This document shows, piece by piece, positions 49,096 through 60,466 of a stretch of 64,000 nucleotides of DNA. The translations under genes were made by a program, and so were the position numbers. Source of the stretch: Benincasa hispida. Taxonomy: Eukaryota > Streptophyta > Magnoliopsida > Cucurbitales > Cucurbitaceae. Within the stretch, counting starts at the first letter, position 1, and each line of letters starts with the position of its first letter. Location: NCBI RefSeq assembly GCF_009727055.1, contig NC_052353.1, forward strand, positions 42,356,623-42,420,622, given 5' to 3'. The notes beneath the pieces are model-generated. The model was not told the DNA's origin and did not search any database. It worked only from the letters and a program-made list of their open reading frames with translations.

Positions 49096-50695
49096 GTGAG
49101 ATTCTTGAACCAATTTATCGAGGATTGACTGGTTTGACCTATTTTTTTTTTTCAAACTTGACCCGGTTCACTTTCAAAAGTGCTTTGATTGGTCTGGTTC
49201 AGGTGGTTCACATCCGGTTCAAGTCTTTTTGGGCCCGGTTTGGAGTTGTTTGAGCGGTCTGGAAGCTGTTTGGAGCTATTACCTTTTTTTTTTTTTTTTG
49301 TAATACTTAGTCTTTTGCTTGCTTAAAAATGCCAAAACTAAAATCGTATCAGTATGTAATTTTTTATGCATGTGATGTATATTATAATTAAATAAATTTT
49401 GTATGTGCATACAGTATGCCATGTAGATTTAAAATCCCACCGTAGAAAATATTGTTACATGCATTGAAAAGTATGTTATAAATTGTTATAATATATAATA
49501 TGCATGTATAGGGTTTCTTTTAATATAAATTTATATTGAATGCCTTTGATGAATGTTGTGGATATTTAGCATGTCTAATTTTTGTAAGTTTTTATAAAAA
49601 TAAATTAGACTTTAAAATCCATAACAAAGATACGCAACATGTTCATTTAGGTTAACAACTAAGTTTTAACCGTTAAAATAGATTGTTTCCTTATAAAATT
49701 TGGTAACAAACTCAAATCGGTTCATAAACCTGTCTAAGGCTGGGGGTACTTAAGATGGTTTACGTAACACCTCCTACCTGGGGATTATGACCGAAAGATT
49801 GAGCGTTGTTAACTGATTTTATGAGCCTGCGTGAGCGGTGTGAAATTTAAAACTGGTTTAAACACTTAGACATCGTAGGGTTATATTCAAAATAAATGTT
49901 ATACTTGGATAAAAATAATATAGACTTAGGTTGTTTAAAAGTTAGTCGTTTTTAACCTAAGTAAAAAGATACCCAAACATTTAGAACACTTCAGTGGCAG
50001 ATTAACAATATATTTGATATATAGTTATTAACTCTCACGTCCTCAAGAGTTCACACTGTGAGATCTATGCTTGGCTTCGTATCACTTTTACCACGACTAC
50101 TCCATTTGGAAAGTATTTGCATGGGTCAATAACAAGGTGAATGAGAGAAGTAGTTCATAGTAAGTGGGTGAAGGAAATGTGTCAACATTATCATACGGTC
50201 TCTTCCATTAGTTTGAACTGTGAGATTCCTATGTTACGCTTGCTATTATTTTTAGGCGGCACTAGCTAGTCGTTAACCACAACGATCCCCACAAGATAGT
50301 AACATAGGATTCAGAACAACCCAAGCTTCAATAATGAATAGGGTCTTATAGTTCCATCTTGGGTATTGTCTTCCATCTCGAGGGCATATTCATATCATTC
50401 TATAAAATCTGAAATGGCAGGTCACACTTACAAGAATTACTAATTGTTAGTAAAGATCTTGACGAAAATGATAACTAAAAGAGCTATAGAAGTAAAGAGT
50501 TATTCTGATATAGTATTTGATCAAGAATTATCTTGCTTAAGTGAAGGAATTGTTGACTGCTCCACGATAGCAACTATTCTAAATCATTAAAGTATCGTTG
50601 CAAATAAATAAAGATATTCTGGGTACTTTATTATTTTGCTAAATTTGGATTTAGATGCATAAAGTTTAATAGAATTTGTTTAAATTTTTTCAGCA
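49096..50695 (+). other. Untranslated leader of the inner copia element
   Basis: Non-coding leader between the minisatellite and gag. Several blocks match the outer element's leader (58,330-59,500): the tatgcatgtgatgtat block, a ttaaaatccataac block, the cacttcagtgg block, the gtgagat...atgcttgg block and tcaataacaaggtgaatgag. No ORF of note. Confidence 0.6.
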
Positions 50696-51590
50696 ATGTC
50701 TAATTCAATTATACAACTGCTTGCTTCTGATAAATTTAATGGTGAAGGATATTCGAACTGGAAATCCAAAATCAATAAGATATTAGTTGTGGGTGATTTG
50801 AGGTTTGTGTTAACGGAGGAATGTCCTCAGTTCCCAGTACAACAGCGAACCGAAATGTTCGAGACATCTATGATCGGTGGGTTAGGGCTAACAAAAAAGC
50901 TCGGACCTACATCTTAGCAAGTATATCCAATGTACTTAATAGGAAACATGAGGTAATGCCCACCGCCCGTGAGATAATGCCGTCACTTCAGGAGATGTTT
51001 GGGCAATCGTCATCCTCTGTTCGATATGAAGCCATTAAGTTGGTTAATAGTACTCGCATGAAATATGGGTCCAACATTAGAGAACATGTTCTCGATATGA
51101 TGTTCCATTTTAATATTGCTGAGGCTCACGGGCGATGATAGATGAGACAAGTCAACTGAGTATGATATTGGAATCTCTCCCTGAGAGTTATCTGCCTTTT
51201 AGAACCAATGCTGTTATGAACGAAATTACTTATAATTTGACTATGTTGTTGAACGAGTTACAGACATATCAGTCTATGATGAAACTTAAAGAAAAAGAAG
51301 TAAATGTTATTTCTCGGTCTAAGAAGTTTTTTAAGGGTTCAACGTCTGGAACAAAACCTACTTATAACAAGAAGTCTGTTTCCTCTTCTTCAAAAGACAA
51401 ATCTATACATATGAAGAAGAAAGGTAAATGGAATAAGAAAATCACTACTAAGAAAAACAAAAACAAAAACAAGACTCCCAAAGGAAAGTGTTTCAATTGC
51501 GGAGAGGATGAGCACTGGAAGCGTAATTGTCCAAAGTATTTGGCGGAAAAGAAAGCAGAAAAGGTGAAACAAGATAAATCAGATTTACTA
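50696..51590 (+). pseudogene. Copia gag (inner element), frameshifted
   Basis: It starts MSNSIIQLLASDKFNGEGY and reads NWKSKI...LRFVLTEECP, the UBN2-type gag N-terminus. Frame changes lie near 50,850 and 51,130. It resumes with SMILESLPESYLPF and ends with a basic Lys/Asn-rich linker and a CCHC zinc knuckle at 51,489-51,530 (CFNCGEDEHW...NC). Gag packages element RNA into virus-like particles. Confidence 0.9.
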
Positions 51591-52130
51591 GTAGTTGAAA
51601 TATGTCTAGTGGAAAATACTCACCTAACCTGGATATTAGATTCAGGTGCCCCTAATTATGTTTGCACTTTTCTACAGGAAACTAGTTCTTGGAGAGAACT
51701 TTTTGAACAGGAAATGATTTTCAAGGTGAGAACGGGTGAAGTCATTTTAGCTCATGCAGTGGGAGATGTCAAGCTATTTTTTGGAGAATCTTTCATCTTA
51801 CTTAAGAATGTATATTATGTACCTAAGATGAAAAGAAACTTAATCTCCATTTCCTATCTGCTAGAAAATATGTACAGAATATCTTTTAAATCTAATGAAG
51901 TGTTTCTTTTTTCAAGAGGTGTTCATGTTTGTTCTGCAAGACTTGAAAATAACTTGTACATACTAAAACCAACTGAAGCAAAGGCCATTCTAAATATAGA
52001 GATGTTTAAAACGGCTGAGATTCAAAATAAAAAATGGAAAATTTCTTCTAACGCCTATCTTTGGCACCTCAGACGTGATCACCTTAATCTCAATAGGATT
52101 GAGAAATTAGTAAAAAAAAAGGTCATCTAA
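51591..52130 (+). pseudogene. Copia protease and pre-integrase (inner element)
   Basis: In frame with gag. The aspartic protease motif WILDSGAPNY has its DSGA at 51,639-51,650. The GAG-pre-integrase segment follows (MKRNLISISYLLE, then LWHLRRDHLNLNRIEKL, whose His pair begins the integrase HHCC finger). The frame ends at 52,130 by a stop in a run of A caused by a small indel. Confidence 0.9.
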
Positions 52131-52944
52131 GTCAGTTAGAAGATAGTTCTTTACCTCCATGTGAATCATGTCTTGAGGAAAAAATGACAAAAAGATCTTT
52201 TACTGACAAAGTTTTTCGTGCCAAAGAGCCTCTCGAACTTATACATTCAGACCTATGTGGTCTGATGAGCGTAAAAGTACGAGGAGGCTATTAGTATTTT
52301 GTCAGTTTTATTGATGTTACTCGAGATATGGCTACATTTACTTAATCAATCACAAGTTTGAAAATCTTGAAAAGTTCAAAGAATTTAAGACCGAGATAGA
52401 AAATTTGTTAAGAAAGAATTAAAACACTTCGATCTGATCGAGATGGTGAGTATATGGATTTACAATTCTAGAACTATCTAGTAGATCATGAGATTCAATC
52501 CCAACTCATAGCACCTAGAACACCACAACAAAATGGTGTGGCAGAAAGGAGAAATTGAACCTTGTTAGACATGGTCCGATCAACGATGAGTTATGCTCAG
52601 TTACCTCAATCCTTTTGGGGTATGCAGTGCAGACTGCAGTATATATTCTAAATGTTGTTCCTTCAAAAAGGGTTTCAGAAACACTGTATAAATTATGGAA
52701 AGGACGCAAAACTAGTTTACGTCATTTCCGTATCTGGGGTTATTCAGCACACGTGTTTGTACAAAATCCTAAGAAACTGGAAACACGTTCGAAGTTATGC
52801 CTTTTTGTAGTATACCCTAAAGAAACAAAAGGAGGACTGTTCTATGATCCCCAAGAAGACAAAGTATTTGTATCGACAAATACTACATTCTTGGACGAAG
52901 ATCATATAAAAAATCATCTACCTCGCAGTAAACTAATATTGTAA
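52131..52944 (+). pseudogene. Copia integrase (inner element), with stops
   Basis: The CESC pair completes the zinc finger, then HSDLCG carries the first catalytic Asp (about 52,250). Stops follow at about 52,292 (GGY*YF) and further on, and the TPQQNGVAERRN box with the catalytic Glu lies at about 52,519-52,556. The C-terminal part (WGYSAHVFVQNP, LFVVYPKETKGG) is open to 52,944. It cannot encode an intact integrase. Confidence 0.9.
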
Positions 52945-53049
52945 GAAATGACCAAAGATACTACAGAAACATCAACAAGAGTTGTTGATCAAGTTGGTCC
53001 ATCAACAACTGTTGTTGTCCCGTCACGTCCATCTCAAGAGTTGAGTATG

Positions 53050-53995
53050 CCTCGACGTAGTGGGAGGGTTATTTAGCAACCTGAACGTTATATGGGTTTA
53101 ACAGAAACTCAAAACATCATACATGATGATGGATTAGAGGATCCATTAACCTTTAAAAAGGCAATGGAAGATGTTGACAGGGAACAGTGGATAAAAGCCA
53201 TGGACGTTGAAATGGAGTTTATGTACTTCAACTCTGTCTAGGAACTTGTAGATCAACCACATGGGGTTAAACCTATAGGTTACAAATGAATATACAAAAG
53301 AAAATGAGACCAAACTAGCAAGGTGCAAACCTACAAAGCCAGGCTCGTGGCAAAAGGTTTTACCCAAATAGAAGGGGTTTATTATGAAGAAACCTTTGCT
53401 CCTATTGTCACGATAAAATCGATTAGAATACTTCTATCCATTGCCACATATTATGACTATGAAATATGGAAAATGGATGTCAAGACAACTTTTTTGAACG
53501 ACGATCTTGATAAAAGTATTTTTATGTCTCAACCATAAGGGTTCATCGAACAAGAACAAGAACAGAAAGTTTGTAAGCTTAAGAGATCCATTTATGGGTT
53601 AAAACAAACTTCAAGATCCTGGAATATAAGATTTGATACTACAGTCAAATCTTATGGCTTTGAACAAAATGTTGATGAACCTTGTGTATACAAGAAAATA
53701 GTCAACAAGACTGTAGCATTCTTAGTTCTTTATGTTGATGATATTTTGCTCATTGGGAATAAGGCAAACTTCCTTGCTGACGTTAAGAGATGGTTAGCAA
53801 CACAGTTCCAAATGAAAGATTTGGGTGATGCTCAATACGTTCTAGGAATACAAATCTTTCAGAATCGAAAGAATAGAACCCTAGTACTATCTCAGGCATC
53901 TTATATTGACAAGATGTTGTCAAGATATAATATGCAAAATTCCAAAAAAGGTATGTTACCTTTTAGACATGGAATTCATTTGTCCAAGTAACAAT
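53050..53995 (+). pseudogene. Copia reverse transcriptase (inner element), with stops
   Basis: Conserved blocks in order: DREQWIKAMDVEM, YKARLVAKGFTQIEG, YEETFAPIV, KMDVKTTFLNDDL (first catalytic Asp), SIYGLKQTSRSW, and LYVDDILLIG (catalytic pair, 53,731-53,742). In-frame stops occur at several sites, for example 53,536-53,538. The domain is complete in length but dead. Confidence 0.9.
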
Positions 53996-53999
53996 GTCT

Positions 54000-54705
54000 T
54001 AAGACACCTCAAGATGTTGAGGAAATGACAAGAATTTCATATGCATCTACAGTTGGGAGTTTGATGTACGCAATATTATGTACACATCCTGACATATGCT
54101 TTGCAGTTGGAATCGTCAACAAGTTCCAATCTAATCCAGGACGCAGTCATTGGACTACTGTAAAAAACATCCTCAAGTATCTAAGGAGAATGAGGGATTA
54201 TATGCTTGTGTATGGACCTAAGGATTTGATCCTTACTGGATACAATGATTCTGATTTTTAGACTGACGTGGATTCAAGGAAATCTACTTCAAGATCAGTT
54301 TTTACTCTCAATGGAGGAGCTATAGTTTGGAGAAGCATTAAACAAAGTTGTATCGCTGACTCCACAATGGAAGCAGAATACATAGTCGCATGTGAAGCCA
54401 TTAAAGAAGCAGTATGGCTACGCAAATTCTTGGTTGACTTGGAAGTAGATCCAGATATGCATCTACCTCTCATACTGTATTGTGAAAATAGTGGTGTTGT
54501 TGCTAACTCAAAAGAACCAAGGAGCCACAAACCTGGAAAACATATTGAGAGAAAGTACCATCTCATTAGAGAGATAGTACACAGTGGAGACGTGATCGTC
54601 ATAAAGATAGCCTCTGAATACAACATTGCTGATCCATTTACGAAGGCCCTCTCGGCTAAAGTGTTCAAAGGCCATCTGGTTGGACTAGAACTCCGAGCAA
54701 CGTGA
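54000..54705 (+). pseudogene. Copia RNase H (inner element)
   Basis: Blocks YASTVGSLMYAILCTHPDI, then GYNDSDF followed by a stop (54,259-54,261) and TDVDSRKSTS, then DSTMEAEYIVACEAIKEAVW and KHIERKYHLIRE. These are the acidic residues and boxes of copia RNase H. The 145-residue frame 54,268-54,705 is open and ends 116 bp before the polypurine tract. Confidence 0.9.
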
Positions 54706-54833
54706 TCTAGAGCAAGTGGGAGAATATCTATGGTATTAGAGATGCCCTAGTTTATTGTATTTTCCCTTTTATGTTTATCAACATTGTATTGTATATATTT
54801 ATTCTCATTGGAGTTTTAGTCCAAGTGGGAGAT

Positions 54834-56725
54834 TGTTGGGAATGTCCTAGAACTTGTAGTTCGTAAATTTTGTGTTAAACATTCTATTTATCAATAAAAT
54901 ATTGTTGAGTATCTTATTTAATAAAGTTGTTGATTTTGCATTCTATCATGAAAATCCAATAAACATATCCATGGCTATAGTATGAATATTTTAACTTTAT
55001 GTGGTGACATAAACGAGATCAAGTTAATAGTATATAGCCTAAATGGTCTATAAGTATATGGATGAAATTGGGTATCTCATCCTGGTAACACTATTGGATG
55101 CGACCCATTTTTTGTATAGGTAATACAAAGGATGTGATCCACAGTTCATTCATGTAGGGACATGTGAGTGGGGCATCCTATGCAATGAGTTTGCATATAG
55201 ATTGAACCACAAAATAATCACTTTTCTTTATAACGACGGTTTACTGTTAAAACTGACTATTTCATACTAAAGTAACCTAGGATAACTCGATCTTAATCTT
55301 GAGCTAGCTATGAATCCTATTTATTCGGGATTATCCTTTGATCTGCATGGGTGAGAGTAGTCCAATAACACTCTCAATAAGCCTTCCATTTTGGGTATAA
55401 GACTAGATGGATAGCTGAGGACATAGCTCTGCAAAATAGAATTCGCTCCTACCTATTTTAGGGTTAGTAGATAGGTTGTTCTCTTAAGTGCTGATTCCAG
55501 GTCTTGAACAATCGGGACCCCGTCTTCTCATGATAGAGAAGGACATGATTCATAAATAGTATTATGAATAAAATTGTTCATTGGAGGGTTAGTAGGAATT
55601 TAAGAAACAAGATGTATTTACAGGGGTAAAACGATAATTTTGACCCAACTGTAATTTTAAACGACTTGTGAAGGATCGAATTACTGATTATGGTTTATAT
55701 AGATAGAAATATATCTATAGTGAGGAGAGTACAACTATCGAGCTATAGTGGTGTGTCTTGATAATTAACGAATAGTAATTATTTCGATTAAAAAGTTTAA
55801 TGAATTAACAATAGATCTTTGGAGCTCATGATCTGTAGGTCCATTAGGTCCCTCTATTATCTCATTGAATTGGAATAACAAATTGAGTATTGATTAGGGT
55901 TATGAATTTGAAATGTTCAAATTCAATTTTAGAGTTTTCTATTGATTTATATGATACAATTAAAAACGTTTAATTTAATTAAATGGAATTGAAAAATAAA
56001 TTAATATTTAAATTATGATATAAATATAAAAATGGATTTATTGGTGAAATTGATATTTTATTGATTTAATATTAAGATATTAAATTAAATTAATATTTAT
56101 GTTTTAATTAAAAAGTTTAATTAAAAATAGTTTTATTTAAATTAATTAATTTTATAAAACTAATTTAATAAACAAATTAATATGATTTTTGAAATCATTT
56201 TTAAGTGAATGAGTTTTTCCAATTTTTTTTTTTTTTTTTTTTTTGGGAAAAAGCCACTAACAAATATGATGGATTATTACCAAAATCCATTTCATTTTTG
56301 TGATGATCTTCAAGCTGGAGCTGGCCATCATGCAACCCTGTATAATTGCATGAGTTCTTCCTATATATAGTAGCTCCATGTATAAAGATCAGCAATGAAA
56401 TCTGAGTTTTACTTGCTGAAGTGAAAACCTAAAAACCCTACACACCCCTCACTTGTTCTTCATCAATTCAACTTAATTTAAGTTTTTTCACCACATGTTC
56501 CATCATGAGTATAGTAGAGAAGATGTCAGTGGTAGTCCTCTTGAAGATTCAAGCTTTATCTTGGTAGATTTCAACTGAATTCGTGGAGGAAATCTTCAAA
56601 GGCAATATGTGTTTCAAACCTTCTTATGAATATCAAATGAACAACATGCTTAAAACTTAAATTAAATGTAGTTTAAGTGCTTATTGATTCTAAAGTCTTC
56701 CGTTGCATGTTTGACTACTTCTACA
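54834..56725 (+). repeat. 3' LTR of the inner copia element
   Basis: 1,892 bp starting TGTTGGGAATG directly after the polypurine tract and ending TTCTACA. A T-run of about 22 at 56,223-56,244 is longer here than in the 5' LTR and accounts for much of the length difference. Confidence 0.9.
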
Positions 56726-57737
56726 AGTAGTGTGTCTCAGTAGTTAACGAATATTGATTAATTCGGTTTAAAGAGTTTAGCCAATTAATCTGAAATTGTT
56801 GGAGCTCATGATCTGTAGGTCCATAAGGTCCCTTTACTAACTCGTAAATCTTGGATTAGTATATTGCATGAATTTAAACGTTCAAATTCAATTTGGGAAT
56901 TCAATTTGAAGTGTTCAAATTTTAAATTAGGATTTGAATTTGAATTGTTCAATTTCAAATTAGCGTTTTAATTTCGATATAATTAAACGTTTAATTTTGT
57001 TGAAATTAAACATAATTAGAGAGTATAAAATATTTATGTTGATTTAAATATTAATTACATGAATAGGATTCATGTATGAAATAGGTATTTTATTAATTTA
57101 ATATTTGATATTAAATTATTAATTAATTAATTAATTAAATTTTTTTAATTTAAATCAATTTCAATTTGAGAAATTGAATTTTGCATTATATTTAATTTAA
57201 TTTTAAATTAAATATATTTTAAAAATTAAAAATTGGATTTATTGGCTTAAGTGGAAAAATCCAATTCAAAACAAGTTTGAAGTGGATTATTCCACATTTG
57301 AACACCTATCCCACTTGGTAGCTTGCTTTTGATGTATCAATCCTCATTCTCTCTCAATGCTTGCATGTATTTGATACATAAAAGAGCTAAAATTTAAAAA
57401 ATGAAGAGGAGATATAAAAAATTTAGGAAATTTCTGCAGAATTTCAACTGCTCTCTAAAACCATCTCCTCCCTCTCCTAATTAAGCTCAATCTAGAGTTC
57501 CACCACTCAAATCCAAGTTGAAGAATAGTAGAGAAGACACTCTTGGTAGTCTACTATTGACTTAGAGTTCGAATTCGTGGAGAGCAGTTTGGATTTCGTG
57601 GAATTCTTCAAAGGTATTAGTTTTGAAACCATCTTCTTTGAAAAGTGTTTTCATGCATGCTTTTAGAACTCAAATTAAATGTAATTAGAGTGCTTATTGA
57701 TTCTGATTGCTTCTGCTATGTGCTTGTACATTCCATA
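56726..57737 (+). mobile_element. Outer copia LTR, right part
   Basis: It continues the LTR interrupted at 46,499, with tgtgtctcagtagttaacga matching the corresponding place in the inner LTR (about 47,420). It ends near tacattcca just before the primer-binding-site-like tgatatcagagc (57,740-57,751). Its 3' third (57,290-57,730) differs strongly from the inner LTR, so the two are related subfamilies, not recent copies. Confidence 0.8.
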
Positions 57738-59515
57738 AATTGATATCAGAGCATGATTTAAGCACTCAATTAACGTTAATTTGAGTTTGGTGGGTGAATT
57801 TCTATGGTTGCATGTTTGGTTGATTGATATGGTTGAAATTCAACTTTGACATTAGATTTCTCTTTGATTATGAAACTTAATTTGTAATTGGCTTTGATTG
57901 ATGAACTTATATGTATGCTCTAAAGTTTGTAATTTCATTAGAGTGAATAGAATTGAAATTAGGTTGTAATCAAAGATCGAATCAAGCCTGCTCAGTTGAA
58001 GAAACTAGACTGGAGCTACTTCCCTCGCAACATCGCGACGCTATTCATAGAGTGTCACGACGTTGTTCTTCATGGAGCCCGAAGCATTGCAACGTTGGGA
58101 TGCAGCACTGTGACGCTGTTCATCCCAGCCTAGAAAGGTATGCGTTTGTGAGCTGATTCACACGGGTGAAGCCGGTTCGATCGGTTTAGTTGGTTTCTGG
58201 TCTGGTTTAGTCACCCTGGAGTCCGATTCAACCCACTTTGGTCTGGTTTAGCCTCATTTGGAGCCTTGGAGAGCCGGTTCGGGTCCAATTTAGGTTGGGT
58301 TGAGTGGTCTAGATTCTTTTTGAATTATTTATGTAATAATTAGTTATTTTTGCTTGCTTAGGATACCAAAGTTGAACTATATTAGTGATACTTAAATATT
58401 TATGCATGTGATGTATGTTATGTTTAAATTGAAACATGTATGTGCATATTGTATTCCATGTAGATTTAAAATCCCATTATAAATGAATTGAAAATATATA
58501 ATAAAAAGTTATAATATATAGTATGCATGTTTAGGGTTTCTAAAGTTTAATATAAGTGTTATATTAAAGTTTGAATACGTTTGATGTTTGTTATGGATGT
58601 AAAGCATGTCTATTATTTTATAAGCTGTCATAAACTTGGATTAGATATTAAAATCCATAACAAAGATAAATTACATGCTCATGTAGGTTAACCGCTTGTT
58701 TTAATAGTTAAAATAGGTCGTTATCTTGTAAAACTTGGGTTACAAACTCAACCTATATACGATCCTATCTAAGGTTGGGTATACTTAAGTTGACGGTCTA
58801 TAGAACACCCCCTACCTAGGGATTATGGCCGAATAATTGACCATTGTTAATCGATTTTATGAGCATATGTGAGCCTTATGAGATGTTGAAATTGGTTTAT
58901 CACCTAGACATCGTAGGTTAAATCCAATTATAAACGTTATACTTGGATAAACCACATAGACTTAGATTGTTTGTTTAGCCGGAATAAACCTAAGTAAAAG
59001 TATACCCAAACAAGTAGAACACTTCAGTGGGAGATGAATAACATATATGATATGTTGTTAGAATACTTCAGTGGGATTTTAGTAACATATATGATATGTT
59101 GTTAGAATAATTCAGTGGGAGATTAATAACATATATGATATATTGTTCTTAGCTCTCATATCTCTAAGAGTTCACACCGTGAGATTCATGCTTGGCCTCA
59201 TGTCACTCTGGGAGTGACCTCTATTCGAAAAGTGTTTGCATCATATCAAGGTGAATAGGAGAAGTAATTCATATTAAAATTAAATATCTATGATATATTG
59301 ATCTTTAACTCTCATGTCTCTAAAGAATTCACATCGTAAGATTCATGCTTGGCTTCGTGTCACCCTCGGAGTGACCTCCATTCAAAAAGTATTTGCATGG
59401 GTCAATAGCAAGGTGAATGAGGGAAGTAGTTCATAGTAAGTGGCTGAAGGATATGTGTCAACGTGTCCTGCAGTCTTTTCCATTAGTTTAAAATTTCAGT
59501 ATGTTGAATTATTCA
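57738..59515 (+). other. Leader of the outer copia element with two sets of repeats
   Basis: At 58,025-58,130 short imperfect repeats of the cgcgacgct / cacgacg / gcaacg type occupy the place of the gcgagattt array in the inner element. At about 59,020-59,160 a unit of roughly 57 bp (cttcagtgggag...taacatatatgatatgttgtt) is repeated three times in tandem, and 59,280-59,460 partly repeats 59,140-59,280. No gene is present. Confidence 0.6.
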
Positions 59516-60466
59516 AAATTACATGCTTCCAGTTTAGTTAACAATAATAATTATTCAACATGGAAATCAAATATACTAGCAGAAGATGGTTTGCAATTTG
59601 TTTTAACAGTAGAATGTCCTCAATCTCCCAGCTCTTCTACAGACCAAAAGAGTTAGTATGCATATGACAAATAGATTAAGGCAAATGAAAAAGCCTGAAA
59701 CATTATTCTAGCAAATATATCTGATATATTAGCTAAGAAATTTGAGAACATGGTTTCTGAAAAAGAAATCATGAGTCTAGATGAAGAAACATAGAAAGCA
59801 TAACATAGTAAATATGATATGCTTGTAATTGAGACATGTTTAGTGGAAAATGATAAAAAGACCTGGATAATTGATTCCGATGCCACTAATCATATTTGTG
59901 CTTTCGCTCAGGAAACTAGTTCCTGGAGACAACATACAGAAGGCGAAGCAACCTTTTAGATAGAGACCAGGGAGGTTGTTTCGACTAAAGCAGTGGGAGA
60001 TACATAGTTATTTGTTAGAGATAGATACATTTTACTTGAAAATATTTATTATATTCTTTCTATGAAAAAGAATTTAATTTCTATCTTGTATTTGCTAGAA
60101 CATAATTATAAAGTTTCTTTTGAAAATAATGAAGTGTTCATTATTTCGAAAGGTATTAAGATATGTTCTGCAAATTTAGAAAATAACCTATACGTATTAA
60201 AACTGACTTTAGAAAATAACCTATACGTGTTAAAACTGACTGAGGTAAAAGCCACTCTCAATATAAAGATGTTTAAAGCAGTTGAAACTCACAATAAGAA
60301 AAGCAAATTTTCTCAAAATGCCTATCTTTGGCACCTAAGACTAGGTCACATTAATCTCAATAGAATTGGGAGAATGGTTAAGAGTGGACTTTTTAACCAG
60401 TTAGAAGATAGCTCCTTACCATCATGTGAATCTTGTCTTAAGGGTAAGATGACCTGTCACACCCCC
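59516..60466 (+). pseudogene. Outer copia gag-protease-pre-integrase, deleted and truncated
   Basis: A gag N-terminus (NYSTWKSNILAEDGLQFVL, several stops) jumps directly to the post-knuckle region, so most of gag including the zinc knuckle is deleted. The protease motif reads WIIDSDATNHICAF, with DSDA instead of DSGA, i.e. the glycine after the active-site DS is lost. The 60,062-60,514 frame gives the pre-integrase region (MKKNLISI, then LWHLRLGHINLNRIG). A perfect-frame 33-bp tandem duplication (about 60,176-60,241) repeats NLYVLKLT. Copia similarity stops at KGKMT (about 60,452). Confidence 0.85.

Larger units (their letters stand above)
46500..56725 (+). mobile_element. Full-length Ty1/copia retrotransposon (inner, nested)
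   Basis: Two long LTRs (46,500-48,373 and 54,834-56,725, about 1.88 kb, roughly 95% alike by eye) start TGTTGGGAATG and end CTACA. A primer-binding site follows the first and a polypurine tract (ccaagtgggaga, about 54,821-54,832) precedes the second. Flanks are agtgg (46,495-46,499) and agtag (56,726-56,730), a target duplication with one change. The gene order gag, protease, integrase, RT, RNase H defines Ty1/copia. Stops and frameshifts throughout make it non-autonomous. Confidence 0.95.
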
